Shown piece by piece: positions 27,735-36,268 of a stretch of DNA of 57,622 nucleotides. The stretch is taken from positions 1-57,622 of the forward strand of contig CAINDC010000038.1 in NCBI GenBank assembly GCA_903847275.1, read 5' to 3'. The position numbers and the translations under genes were made by a program. The stretch is from an uncultured Pseudomonadota bacterium. Its GTDB lineage: Bacteria; Pseudomonadota; Gammaproteobacteria; Methylococcales; Methylomonadaceae. The notes beneath the pieces are model-generated. The model searched no databases. It was given only the letters and a program-made list of their open reading frames with translations, and was not told where the DNA came from. Numbering within the stretch: position 1 is the first letter of the stretch; each line of letters opens with the position of its first letter.

Positions 27735-29720
27735 ATGACTTCGCGTAGAGAATTAGCAAACGCTATTCGCGCTTTGAGCATGGATGCCGTACAAAAAGCA
27801 AATTCAGGACACCCAGGTGCGCCAATGGGTATGGCGGATATTGCAGAAGTGTTGTGGAACGATCATTTAAAACATAATCCAACGAATCCAAATTTTGCAG
27901 ATCGTGACCGTTTCGTATTGTCGAATGGTCATGGCTCAATGTTAATTTATTCGTTGTTGCACCTTTCTGGCTATGATTTGCCAATGAAAGAATTGGCATC
28001 ATTCCGTCAATTGCATTCTAAATGTCCAGGTCATCCAGAATATGGTTATGCACCAGGTGTTGAAACAACAACAGGTCCACTTGGACAAGGCATCACCAAC
28101 GGTGTTGGTTTTGCGATGGCTGAAAAATTATTAGCCGATCAATTCAACAAACCTGGTCATGAAATTATTGATCACCATACCTACGTTTTCTTAGGTGACG
28201 GTTGCTTAATGGAAGGCGTGTCACACGAAGCGTGTGCGCTTGCTGGAACTTGGGGCTTAGGCAAATTAGTTGCATTCTGGGATGACAACAACATTTCTAT
28301 CGACGGTCACATTGATGGCTGGTACACAGATGACACAGTAAAACGCTTTGAAGCCTATGGCTGGCACGTTCAATCTGTTGATGGTCACAACGCTGATGAA
28401 ATCAATGCCGCGATTGTAGCAGCGAAAGCCGTTACTGATAAACCGTCAATGATTTGCTGCAAAACTATTATTGGTTTTGGCTCACCAAATAAAAGCGGCA
28501 GTCACGATTGCCATGGTGCTGCATTAGGTTTGGAAGAAGTTGCATTAACTCGTAAAGAATTAGGTTGGACGCACGAACCATTTGTTATCCCTGAAAACGT
28601 TTATGCGGGTTGGGATGCAAAAGTTAAAGGTGCAACAGCTGAAAAATCTTGGGATGAAAAATTTGCAGCTTATGCCGCCGCATTCCCAGCAGAAGCAGCA
28701 GAATTCAAACGCCGCATGGCAGGTGAATTACCAGCAAACTGGAAATCAGTGACTGACGCATTTATCAAAGCAACTAACGAAAAAGGCGAAAACTTAGCGT
28801 CACGTCAAGCATCGCAAAAAGCGATTGCAGGATTAGCAGAAACATTGCCTGAATTTTTAGGTGGTTCTGCCGATTTGACGGGTTCAAATCTGACAAGCTG
28901 TGCAAGTTTCAAACACGTTAGTGGTAAATCAACAGGCAACTACATTTCTTACGGTGTGCGTGAATTTGGTATGTACGCCATCATGAATGGCATGGCATTG
29001 CATGGTGGTTTATTACCATTCGGTGGCACATTCCACATGTTCTCTGACTATGCGAAAAGTGCATTGCGTATGGCTGCTTTGATGAAAATTCAAACGATTG
29101 CGGTACTAACACACGATTCAATCGGTCAAGGCGAAGATGGTCCAACCCATCAACCAATCGAAAATACATCTGCGTTACGTTACATTCCAAATATGGATGT
29201 ATGGCGACCTGCTGATTCAACTGAAACTGCGGTTTCTTGGGTTGCAGCTGTTGAACGCAAAAATGGACCAACGAGCTTAGTATTAAGTCGCCAAGCAATT
29301 CCAGCGATTGCACACGATGACGCACAAATTGCAGCAATGCGTAAAGGGGCTTATGTTGTTTCTGAAGCAGCAGGTGATGTTGCTGTTATTTTGATTGCGA
29401 CAGGTTCAGAAGTAACATTAGCAATGAAATCTCAAGCCGCTTTAGCTGCAGAAGGTATCAATGCTCGCGTGGTTTCTATGCCATCAACGAATGTTTTTGA
29501 TCGTCAAGATCAAGCCTACAAAGACAGTATTTTGATTCCAGGTGTTAAACGCGTTGCTATCGAAGCTGGCGTAACAGATTTCTGGCGCAAATATGTTGGT
29601 TTAGAAGGTAGTGTAGTTGGCATCGATACATTCGGTGAATCTGCACCAGGTGGCGTTTTATTTGAGCATTTCGGTTTCACGCCTGAAAACGTGGTCAAAC
29701 ACGTTAAAGCGGTGCTTTAA
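27735..29720 (+). CDS. tkt: Transketolase
   Basis: Transketolase uses thiamine diphosphate to move two-carbon units in the regeneration branch of the RuMP cycle. The 661-aa protein has [28 protein letters not shown], the ThDP-binding GDG-x-NN signature ([10 protein letters not shown] to [10 protein letters not shown]), [10 protein letters not shown], and in the second domain [36 protein letters not shown] and the C-terminal [12 protein letters not shown]. The ATG at 27735 has AAGGAGAGAAG just before it; the frame stays open upstream to a TTG at 27681, which lies inside a terminator hairpin and is rejected. A terminator follows at 29735. Confidence 0.97.
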   Translation: MTSRRELANAIRALSMDAVQKANSGHPGAPMGMADIAEVLWNDHLKHNPTNPNFADRDRFVLSNGHGSMLIYSLLHLSGYDLPMKELASFRQLHSKCPGHPEYGYAPGVETTTGPLGQGITNGVGFAMAEKLLADQFNKPGHEIIDHHTYVFLGDGCLMEGVSHEACALAGTWGLGKLVAFWDDNNISIDGHIDGWYTDDTVKRFEAYGWHVQSVDGHNADEINAAIVAAKAVTDKPSMICCKTIIGFGSPNKSGSHDCHGAALGLEEVALTRKELGWTHEPFVIPENVYAGWDAKVKGATAEKSWDEKFAAYAAAFPAEAAEFKRRMAGELPANWKSVTDAFIKATNEKGENLASRQASQKAIAGLAETLPEFLGGSADLTGSNLTSCASFKHVSGKSTGNYISYGVREFGMYAIMNGMALHGGLLPFGGTFHMFSDYAKSALRMAALMKIQTIAVLTHDSIGQGEDGPTHQPIENTSALRYIPNMDVWRPADSTETAVSWVAAVERKNGPTSLVLSRQAIPAIAHDDAQIAAMRKGAYVVSEAAGDVAVILIATGSEVTLAMKSQAALAAEGINARVVSMPSTNVFDRQDQAYKDSILIPGVKRVAIEAGVTDFWRKYVGLEGSVVGIDTFGESAPGGVLFEHFGFTPENVVKHVKAVL

Positions 29721-29734
29721 TTTTTAGCACGAAT

Positions 29735-29765
29735 CCTCGCACGCTTAAAACGTGTGAGGTTTTTT
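29735..29765 (+). terminator. Terminator after tkt
   Basis: CCTCGCACG (29735-29743) pairs with CGTGTGAGG (29751-29759) with one G-T wobble and a 7-nt loop, followed by six T. Confidence 0.85.
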
Positions 29766-29797
29766 GACTTTATATAACTACAAAAATAGGTGTCAAT

Positions 29798-30454
29798 GTG
29801 AAAAAAAATAATTTACTTCAAGGTGCAATCGTTGCATTGTTAGTGGCAAGTCCACTTGCCGCATTTGCTGGTCAATATCCAGCAGCTGATTTTGAACCAA
29901 AAGTGCTTTATCAAGACGAATCTATCAAATCATCAACTCCAGCAGTGAAAGTAACAGCATCTACAAAAACTTCTGCACCAGCAGTAAGTGTGGATGATTC
30001 AAAATATCCTGCAACGAACTTCCAACCGAAAGTTTTGTTTAGCGATGAGAACTATAAACCAAGCAAATCAGCTCCTTCTATTGCGCCAACTTCTGCTCCT
30101 GAATACACAACCAGTGCGGGTTCGGTAATTATGGAACAAGCCGCTGAGAAAAAAGCAGCAAAAGAAGGTGATAATAACTTATTTTTATTGTTAGGTGCGT
30201 TAGTTGTAGCAGGTTTCGCGGCATCAAGATGTCCTAAATTTGCAGGTATTTTTGGTGGTAATAATTCTATTGATGATGGGGTTTATGCAAATCGCGAAAC
30301 AGGCGTAACTCGTTATTTGAACGCTCGCGTACCTAAAGTTTCTGGTGTAACAAAATATCTTGATCGCGCTGGAAAACCAACCAATGTTGCACGTTATATT
30401 GCGAAACAAAACATTGCACAAAAAGCGGCTCAAAACGATACAGATCGGGGGTAG
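29798..30454 (+). CDS. Unknown membrane protein with three V-x-[K/R]-Y-[L/I] motifs (putative anchor)
   Basis: A 218-aa protein of no family I recognise. Residues 1-24 look like a cleaved signal peptide (LLQGAIVALLVASPLAAFAGQ). Residues 26-41 and 69-84 are a repeated pair sharing YPA-x-[DN]-F-x-PKVL and an acidic tail. A low-complexity Ser/Ala/Pro stretch follows. One membrane segment lies at about 127-143 (NLFLLLGALVVAGFAAS) with a basic residue after it, suggesting the C-terminus faces the cytoplasm. This tail has three motifs: GVTRYL (169-174), GVTKYL (183-188) and NVARYI (196-201), the last followed by AKQNIAQKA. Start is GTG 29798 with AGG upstream. It is 2 bp from the next gene. Confidence 0.72.
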   Translation: MKKNNLLQGAIVALLVASPLAAFAGQYPAADFEPKVLYQDESIKSSTPAVKVTASTKTSAPAVSVDDSKYPATNFQPKVLFSDENYKPSKSAPSIAPTSAPEYTTSAGSVIMEQAAEKKAAKEGDNNLFLLLGALVVAGFAASRCPKFAGIFGGNNSIDDGVYANRETGVTRYLNARVPKVSGVTKYLDRAGKPTNVARYIAKQNIAQKAAQNDTDRG

Positions 30455-30456
30455 TT

Positions 30457-31077
30457 ATGGGCTTTTTTTCAAGTCTATTTGGTGGTCATTCAGCAGATGA
30501 ATACGACACCACAACTGCGCGAAATGCTATTGTTTCTAATACTTCAGACGGTCTTACAGGTGTCAGTCGTTATTTGGAAGGTCAGCCAGCAACAGGCTTA
30601 AGCAGCGTCGAAAAATATCTAAAATCACAAGAGCAAAATCAACCAAGTGGTGTAGCGAAGTATTTAGCTCGTAAAGCAATTGCAGAAAGAAATAAGCCAG
30701 TTGTGACGTTATCAGGTGTTGATAAATACTTGAAAAATAACGAAGGCAGTGCGCCGATTGTTGTTAAAAAAACAGGCGTTGAGAAGTATTTAGCAACACA
30801 AGACAATGTGCCTGTGAGTCGAGTTGCAAAGTATGTATTGCAAAAATCGATTGCTGAACGCAATGCACCTGCAAAGCCAAAGACAACTCGCGTTGAAAGC
30901 TATTTGCAAAGTTTGCCTGAAAGTACAACTAGCAGTGTAAGTAAGTATTTAGCAAAACAAGCTTTGAGTGCCGCTCTTCAAACCAAAGAAGAAGTTGCAG
31001 TAGTCATAGTTGAAACTATTGTCAGTGATGTAGCTTTGACAGGTGTTGAAAAATATCTGAAATCACAACGCAGCTAA
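30457..31077 (+). CDS. Unknown soluble protein with nine V-x-[K/R/S]-Y-[L/V] motifs (putative scaffold)
   Basis: A 206-aa protein of no family I recognise, built of repeats. Motifs begin at 35 (GVSRYL), 50 (SVEKYL), 65 (GVAKYL), 87 (GVDKYL), 107 (GVEKYL), 122 (RVAKYV), 145 (RVESYL), 160 (SVSKYL) and 196 (GVEKYL); several are exactly 15 residues apart. Some copies extend to ARKAIAERN or LQKSIAERN. Linkers are polar and low-complexity, as in intrinsically disordered chains with short helical binding sites. The N-terminus MGFFSSLFGG is short and hydrophobic and could touch membranes. No signal peptide. It begins 2 bp after the anchor gene and ends 38 bp before tal, so all three genes are probably co-transcribed. 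Confidence 0.75.
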   Translation: MGFFSSLFGGHSADEYDTTTARNAIVSNTSDGLTGVSRYLEGQPATGLSSVEKYLKSQEQNQPSGVAKYLARKAIAERNKPVVTLSGVDKYLKNNEGSAPIVVKKTGVEKYLATQDNVPVSRVAKYVLQKSIAERNAPAKPKTTRVESYLQSLPESTTSSVSKYLAKQALSAALQTKEEVAVVIVETIVSDVALTGVEKYLKSQRS

Positions 31078-31115
31078 ACATTACATTTTTTAAACTTTAA
31101 AAACAGGTGTTTCTA

Positions 31116-32102
31116 ATGGGTCAATCTTTACTCGAACAATTAAAACAGTACACAGTTGTTGTTGCCGACACTGGCGATATTCAAGCAATTGAAAAATTTA
31201 CACCTCGTGATGCAACGACAAATCCATCGTTAATTACTGCAGCAGCACAAATGCCGCAATATCAAAGTATTGTTGATGATACATTGAAAGGTGCGCGTGA
31301 ATCATTGGGCGCAGCAGCAGACGCAGCGCAAGTTGTGACATTAGCATTTGATCGTTTAGCGGTTTCTTTCGGTTTGCAAATTTTAAAAATCATTCCTGGT
31401 CGTGTTTCAACTGAAGTTGATGCGCGTTTATCTTTCGACACTGAAGCAACGATTGCTAAAGGTCGTGATTTGATTGCTCAATACGAAGCAGCTGGCATTG
31501 ATCGCAAACGTGTTTTAATCAAAGTTGCAGCAACTTGGGAAGGTATTCAAGCAGCGGCAGTTTTAGAAAAAGAAGGTATTCACTGTAACTTAACCTTAAT
31601 TTTCGGTTTACATCAAGCGATTGCGTGTGCTGAAAACGGCATTACATTGATTTCACCATTTGTCGGTCGTATTTTAGATTGGTACAAAAAAGACACTGGC
31701 AAAGATTCTTATGCACCAGCAGAAGATCCAGGTGTTTTATCTGTGACTGAAATTTATAATTATTACAAAAAATTCGGTTATAACACTGAAGTTATGGGTG
31801 CAAGTTTCCGTAATGTTGGCGAAATTACTGAATTAGCAGGTAGTGATTTATTGACGATTGCACCGTCTTTATTAGATGAGTTGCAAAATACGCAAGGCGA
31901 ATTGCCGCGCAAATTGAATGTTGAAGCTGCAAACGCTTCAGCAGCCGAAAAAATCAATGTTGATAAAGCGACATTTGACGCAATGCATGCTAAAGATCGC
32001 ATGGCGACTGATAAATTGGCAGAAGGTATTGATGGTTTTGCAAAAGCTCTTGTTGTTTTAGAAACATTACTTGCTGATCGTTTAGCAGTTTTAGAAGCGT
32101 AA
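31116..32102 (+). CDS. tal: Transaldolase
   Basis: Transaldolase moves a three-carbon unit between sugar phosphates, regenerating ribulose 5-phosphate in the RuMP cycle. The 328-aa (alpha/beta)8 barrel has [28 protein letters not shown], the Schiff-base lysine segment [32 protein letters not shown] and [11 protein letters not shown], all typical of the TalB class. ATG 31116 is preferred over the GTG at 31107. It sits in the same direction as tkt and the repeat proteins and ends in a terminator at 32115. The separation of tkt and tal by two unknown genes is the unusual feature of the cluster. Confidence 0.97.
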   Translation: MGQSLLEQLKQYTVVVADTGDIQAIEKFTPRDATTNPSLITAAAQMPQYQSIVDDTLKGARESLGAAADAAQVVTLAFDRLAVSFGLQILKIIPGRVSTEVDARLSFDTEATIAKGRDLIAQYEAAGIDRKRVLIKVAATWEGIQAAAVLEKEGIHCNLTLIFGLHQAIACAENGITLISPFVGRILDWYKKDTGKDSYAPAEDPGVLSVTEIYNYYKKFGYNTEVMGASFRNVGEITELAGSDLLTIAPSLLDELQNTQGELPRKLNVEAANASAAEKINVDKATFDAMHAKDRMATDKLAEGIDGFAKALVVLETLLADRLAVLEA

Positions 32103-32114
32103 ATTTTTGTATTT

Positions 32115-32153
32115 AAAAAAACCACGATAGGATTTTATCCGTCGTGGTTTTTT
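32115..32153. terminator. Bidirectional terminator between tal and hda
   Basis: A stem with AAAAAACCACGA on the left and TCGTGGTTTTTT on the right, with a smaller inner GGA/TCC stem. A and T runs on both sides suit the two convergent genes; it overlaps the 3' end of hda by a few codons. Confidence 0.85.
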
Positions 32154-32857
32154 GTTTGATGAAGTTCAGTGCTGAACAAATGTTTAAGAAATGGAACGGT
32201 TAATTTTCGTTTTGCTGCTAATGACGCCCTATCTAACTTTTCCAATAATCCCCACAAACTATCCAATTCCGCTTTATGCTGAATGATTAAAAATCGTCCA
32301 ACCTGCGGCGAAATTTCAAGTCCCATTGCTGCTGCTTTAAAAATCAACGCATCAACATTACTAGTATTAACTAATGTTTTTAGTTGGAGAATTGATCCCC
32401 AACTCAAACGTGTTTTTAAATCTGATGTTTTAATAATCACATGGCTAGGTAAATTTGTTGCAGAAATAATTAAACGGTGTCCGCGTTCATAATGCTGTTG
32501 CATAAAATCTGACAGGGCTTGTTCCCATTTTTCTCGCCCTAAAATTGAATCGATATTATCAATACAAACTACATCGTAATCATCTAGTCCCAATAAAATC
32601 GAGGGTTTATGACCACTGTACCTAGCTAAATCGAAATAGAATGACGTGTGTTTATGATATTGGGCATAATGGCAGCATGCTTGGAGTAAATGACTTTTTC
32701 CTTGTTTTGACTTTGCCCATAAAAAAATTTGTTGTGTATTGTGACCACTAACACATTGTTTTAGCTCATCAACTATCGGCTGATTTCCCCCCGCAAAAAA
32801 ATCATCAAATGTTTGATTTGCGCGAAACTCAAAATGAAGTGGATACTGTTCAGGCAT
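32135..32857 (-). CDS. hda: DnaA regulatory inactivator Hda
   Basis: Hda stimulates hydrolysis of ATP on DnaA together with the sliding clamp, preventing over-initiation of replication. The protein (240 aa from ATG 32857) begins MPEQYPLHFEF with a clamp-binding-like QYPLHF segment, then FDDFFAGGN, the nucleotide-binding loop SKQGKSHLLQA, Walker-B-like VVCIDNIDS and the sensor region LIISATNLPS, ending in the DnaA-like lid. The upstream in-frame ATG at 32893 adds 12 hydrophobic residues and overlaps the next gene; ATG 32857 fits the family start better. It overlaps the DUF2069 gene by 8 bp. Confidence 0.92.
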   Translation of the reverse strand: MPEQYPLHFEFRANQTFDDFFAGGNQPIVDELKQCVSGHNTQQIFLWAKSKQGKSHLLQACCHYAQYHKHTSFYFDLARYSGHKPSILLGLDDYDVVCIDNIDSILGREKWEQALSDFMQQHYERGHRLIISATNLPSHVIIKTSDLKTRLSWGSILQLKTLVNTSNVDALIFKAAAMGLEISPQVGRFLIIQHKAELDSLWGLLEKLDRASLAAKRKLTVPFLKHLFSTELHQTKNHDG

Positions 32858-33197
32858 GATGATTAAAAGCACGAACGTAAAATGCTGCACCAAAAAAGAG
32901 TTGCAGACTTAAAAATACTTCTAAGCCAGCCAGCCACCGCTCATCAGCATTGGCGTAACATTCCACTGCACCGTGTATTAAATAAAACAAACTGATATAA
33001 GCCATCCACGAGCAGCTTTTTTTATCACCATTCAAAAAACCACGCATTGGAATCAATAACGGTGTGATATTAAGTAATAAAAGTAGAGCGATGGGAAATT
33101 TTATCGACGGGGATAAAACGGTTTGCCAAAGCATCAACAAACCGAATAAACCCAAAAAGGCGGTTATCGCTAACCAATAAAAATACTGTTTTTTCAC
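32850..33197 (-). CDS. DUF2069-like small membrane protein
   Basis: A 115-aa protein with four hydrophobic segments (YWLAITAFLGLFGLLMLW, IKFPIALLLLLNITPLLI, WMAYISLFYLIHGAV, LAGLEVFLSLQLFFGAAFYV), matching DUF2069-type inner membrane proteins. Function is unknown. In many gammaproteobacteria such a gene lies next to hda and an ArsC-like gene, as here: it overlaps the ArsC-like gene by 4 bp and hda by 8 bp. The tight overlap indicates one operon arsC-like, DUF2069-like, hda. Confidence 0.82.
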   Translation of the reverse strand: MKKQYFYWLAITAFLGLFGLLMLWQTVLSPSIKFPIALLLLLNITPLLIPMRGFLNGDKKSCSWMAYISLFYLIHGAVECYANADERWLAGLEVFLSLQLFFGAAFYVRAFNHHA

Positions 33198-33538
33198 ACT
33201 AATAATACCAACACATTTTCAGGCGGTCGCCCAATTACTGCTTTAGTTTTAGTTACGGCAATTGGACGCTCTAACAATCGCGGGTATTTCACAATCGCTT
33301 CTAATAAGGCTTGGCGCGTTAAATTCTCAGCTGCAAGATTTTCAGTTTCATATTCTGGTTCGCCTTTACGCATGAATTCACGTGGTTCTAAATCCAGTTT
33401 TTGCGCGATGATTTCCAACTCCGCAACTGTTAACAGCACTTTTAAATATTCGATAATCGAAATTTCAACGCCTTTTTCTTGTAACAACGCGAGCGTTTGA
33501 CGTGATTTACTGCATTGTGGGTTGTGATACAAAATCAT
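33194..33538 (-). CDS. arsC: ArsC-family glutaredoxin-like reductase
   Basis: A 114-aa ArsC-family protein. The redox-active cysteine is in NPQCSKSR (Cys8), and the ILYHNPQCSKSRQTLALL start, PREFMRKGEPEYE and RPIAVTKTKAVIGRPPENVL segments match YfgD/ArsC. Family members reduce arsenate with glutathione and glutaredoxin, but the housekeeping copies by hda may have another role. There are no other ars genes in the window. It is 2 bp from ftsH and overlaps the DUF2069-like gene by 4 bp. Confidence 0.9.
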   Translation of the reverse strand: MILYHNPQCSKSRQTLALLQEKGVEISIIEYLKVLLTVAELEIIAQKLDLEPREFMRKGEPEYETENLAAENLTRQALLEAIVKYPRLLERPIAVTKTKAVIGRPPENVLVLLV

Positions 33539-33540
33539 TA

Positions 33541-35388
33541 CTACGCTGCCTCAACTTTCACCAAATCAGGTTGTTGTGGAAATTCTGGATGTGGTAGCGG
33601 TTCTTTTCCTGCCATTAACGCATCAATTTGGGTTTTATCAATCGTTTCCCATTTCATTAACGCTTTTGCCATATTGTGCAGAACAGCGAGATTATCTTGT
33701 AACAGTATTTCAGCGCGTTGGTAATTTGCATCAATCACGGCACGAATCTCTTCGTCAATTTGTTGTGCAACGAGTTCAGAGTTTTTGCTGCCTTTTGCCG
33801 CATAACCCATGAAAGGTTGGCCGCCTTCTTCGCCATAAACCATCGTGCCTAATTTTTCGGAAAAACCCCAACGAGTTACCATGTTACGCGCCAATTCGGT
33901 GGCACGTTCAATGTCGTTTGATGCGCCTGTTGTCACGCGATCGCCTCCGTAAATAATCAATTCCGCAATTCGTCCGCCGAATAAACTGGCGATTTGGCTT
34001 TCTAATTTACGTTTGCTTGCGCTGTATTGATCTTGGTCAGGCAAAAACATTGTGATTCCCAAGGCTCGTCCGCGTGGCATGATGCTTACTTTATAAACTG
34101 AATCGTGTTCGGGCGATAATTCACCAACGATACAATGACCTGCTTCGTGGTACGCAGTAAGTAATTTGTCTTCTTCCGACATTACCATCGTGCGTTTTTC
34201 TGCGCCCATCAAAATTTTGTCTTTCGCTTTTTCGAGGTCACTCATGCTAACTTCTTTTTTGTCAGAGCGTGCAGCAAGTAACGCGGCTTCATTTACGATA
34301 TTTGCCAAATCTGCACCTGAAAAACCAGGTGTGCCACGAGCTAAATCGTATAATTTAACATCTTCAGAAGCGGGAACTTTTTTGATATGAACATTTAAAA
34401 TTTGTTCACGTCCGCGCACATCAGGTAAGCCAACATTAACTTGTCTATCGAAACGACCTGGGCGCAAAAGAGCTTTGTCGAGAACGTCTGCACGGTTTGT
34501 TGCCGCGATAACAATCACGCCTTCATTACCGTTAAATCCATCCATTTCAACCAAAAGTTGGTTTAATGTTTGTTCACGTTCATCGTTGCCGCCGCCCATT
34601 CCCGCGCCGCCACGTTGACGACCAACTGCGTCAATTTCATCAATGAAAATGATGCACGGTGAATGTTCTTTTGCTTGAGCAAACATATCGCGAACTCGTG
34701 ACGCGCCGACACCAACGTACATTTCAACAAAATCTGAACCAGAAATACTGAAAAACTTAACGCCAGCTTCACCAGCAATGGCTTTTGCAATCAGTGTTTT
34801 TCCTGTTCCTGGAGGACCTACCATTAAAATACCGCGTGGAATTTGTCCGCCAAGTTGTTGGAATTTTTGCGGAGCTTTCAAAAAATCGACTAATTCTTCA
34901 ACGTCTTCTTTTGCTTCTTCGCAGCCCGCTACATCAGCAAATTTCACTGTTAATTTATCTTCTTCAAGCATTCGGGCTTTGCTTTTACCGAAACCATTAC
35001 CGCCATAGCCTTGATTGCGGCGCATATAAATCACCCACACAGCAATCATCAATAACATCGGAAACCAAGCGATGAAAATCTGCATTAACATTGATTGTTT
35101 TTGCGGAACTTTAGTTCGGATTTGAACATCAGCTGCAAGCAAATCATCAATCAAATGTCCATCACCAGGATTAAATGTTTCGTAAGTCTCCCCATCAGAC
35201 GTGCGTAATTTAATCGCTTGCCCCATGATTTCAACTTTATCGACTTGTTTATTTTTGACGCGTTCAATAAAATCCGAATAGGCTAATGAATTATCAATCG
35301 GCGGCTCGGCATTTAAGCGTTCAAAAATGAAAAAACTTGCAAAACTCATCGCAAGAATAACGAAAATGTGAAGAAAGTATTTTTGCAT
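33541..35388 (-). CDS. ftsH: ATP-dependent zinc metalloprotease FtsH
   Basis: FtsH is a hexameric inner-membrane protease that removes unassembled membrane proteins and regulators. The 615-aa chain has two membrane helices (about 5-22 and 104-121) around a periplasmic domain, the AAA module with Walker A GPPGTGKT (191-198), Walker B IIFIDEID and the second region of homology [19 protein letters not shown], and the zinc protease motif HEAGH (414-418). It is complete. The gene order here (YeeE-type pair, ftsH, arsC-like) is not the common rrmJ-ftsH one, so this may be one of two ftsH genes. Confidence 0.97.
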   Translation of the reverse strand: MQKYFLHIFVILAMSFASFFIFERLNAEPPIDNSLAYSDFIERVKNKQVDKVEIMGQAIKLRTSDGETYETFNPGDGHLIDDLLAADVQIRTKVPQKQSMLMQIFIAWFPMLLMIAVWVIYMRRNQGYGGNGFGKSKARMLEEDKLTVKFADVAGCEEAKEDVEELVDFLKAPQKFQQLGGQIPRGILMVGPPGTGKTLIAKAIAGEAGVKFFSISGSDFVEMYVGVGASRVRDMFAQAKEHSPCIIFIDEIDAVGRQRGGAGMGGGNDEREQTLNQLLVEMDGFNGNEGVIVIAATNRADVLDKALLRPGRFDRQVNVGLPDVRGREQILNVHIKKVPASEDVKLYDLARGTPGFSGADLANIVNEAALLAARSDKKEVSMSDLEKAKDKILMGAEKRTMVMSEEDKLLTAYHEAGHCIVGELSPEHDSVYKVSIMPRGRALGITMFLPDQDQYSASKRKLESQIASLFGGRIAELIIYGGDRVTTGASNDIERATELARNMVTRWGFSEKLGTMVYGEEGGQPFMGYAAKGSKNSELVAQQIDEEIRAVIDANYQRAEILLQDNLAVLHNMAKALMKWETIDKTQIDALMAGKEPLPHPEFPQQPDLVKVEAA

Positions 35389-35417
35389 TGTGGCACGCCC
35401 TCAGCCGTCGTAAATGG

Positions 35418-35837
35418 TTATTTTATTTCGTGAAATTTGTTGAATAGCATCATACCCGCGCCCAAAGCTAACGTAAATAGAAATGGTTCAATTTTGCCAT
35501 CGCCAAATGCCGCAAGAACAGCACCAGGACAAAAACCGACTAACCCCCAGCCAATACCGAAAATAATTGCGCCCAAGATTAACTGTTTATCTATCGGATT
35601 ATTGCTCTTTGGCAGATGAAATTCTGTTTCGCAAATCGGTTGTGGGCGTTTCAAAATAAAATGTTGTAACGTCCCCAACGTAATCAACGCGCCCCCCATC
35701 ACAAAAGCCAAACTCGCGTCCCAATTCCCCGTTATGTCTAAAAATGCCAACACTTTGTCGGGATTATTCATTTGCGAAATCGCTAAACCGAAGCCAAACA
35801 AAATGCCGCAAAGTAACGCAGCTTTATTTTTTGTCAT
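35418..35837 (-). CDS. YeeE/YedE-type transporter, second half (DUF6691-like)
   Basis: A membrane protein of about 139 aa (from ATG 35837) with four hydrophobic segments. It has ALLCGILFGFGLAISQM, and GWGLVGFCPGAVLAAFG, where the Cys in GFCPG matches the conserved cysteine of YeeE/YedE (TsuA-like) sulfur transporters. The first gene of the pair (35834-36262) carries the other half. In the split PmpA/PmpB-like form the two proteins assemble into one carrier of thiosulfate or another sulfur compound. The start codon at 35837 overlaps the partner's stop by 4 bp. Confidence 0.85.
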   Translation of the reverse strand: MTKNKAALLCGILFGFGLAISQMNNPDKVLAFLDITGNWDASLAFVMGGALITLGTLQHFILKRPQPICETEFHLPKSNNPIDKQLILGAIIFGIGWGLVGFCPGAVLAAFGDGKIEPFLFTLALGAGMMLFNKFHEIK

Positions 35838-36262
35838 GATGAAATTCCAAATAAATGGCGGATGATGAATACGGTTAAAATCGCAATCGCCATAAATGTT
35901 ATCGTTGCGGCGATTGAACGAATTGAAAGTCGCGCCATGCCACAAACTGCGTGACCACTTGTGCAGCCATTTCCTAATCGAGTTCCGTAACCGACAAAAA
36001 TGCCCGAAATTATCAGCAATAACGTTGATCGCGAATAAGTGGCTGGCGCGTGTGGCACGAATAAATTGAAAATCACAGCGGCTAAAATCAAGCCACCTAA
36101 AAAAAATAATCGCCAGTGATTTGCGCTATTTTTCACGTCAAACGTACCCGCAATCATGCCTGAAATACCTGCTACGCGCCCATTGAAATACATCAATAAC
36201 GCTGCTGATAATCCAATTAAACTACCGCCTAAAAAGGCGGAATAAGGCGTGAAATTTTCCAT
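35834..36262 (-). CDS. YeeE/YedE-type transporter, first half
   Basis: A 142-aa membrane protein with four hydrophobic segments. The signature GNGCTSGHAVCGMARLS (about 97-113), with two cysteines, is the conserved sulfur-binding motif of YeeE/YedE proteins. FNGRVAGISGMIAGTF near the N-terminus is also typical. Together with the next gene it makes a split transporter probably moving thiosulfate or sulfide-like compounds across the inner membrane. It begins 6 bp after gyrA and probably shares its transcript. The link to gyrA seems to be positional only. Confidence 0.88.
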   Translation of the reverse strand: MENFTPYSAFLGGSLIGLSAALLMYFNGRVAGISGMIAGTFDVKNSANHWRLFFLGGLILAAVIFNLFVPHAPATYSRSTLLLIISGIFVGYGTRLGNGCTSGHAVCGMARLSIRSIAATITFMAIAILTVFIIRHLFGISS

Positions 36263-36268
36263 CGTTTT

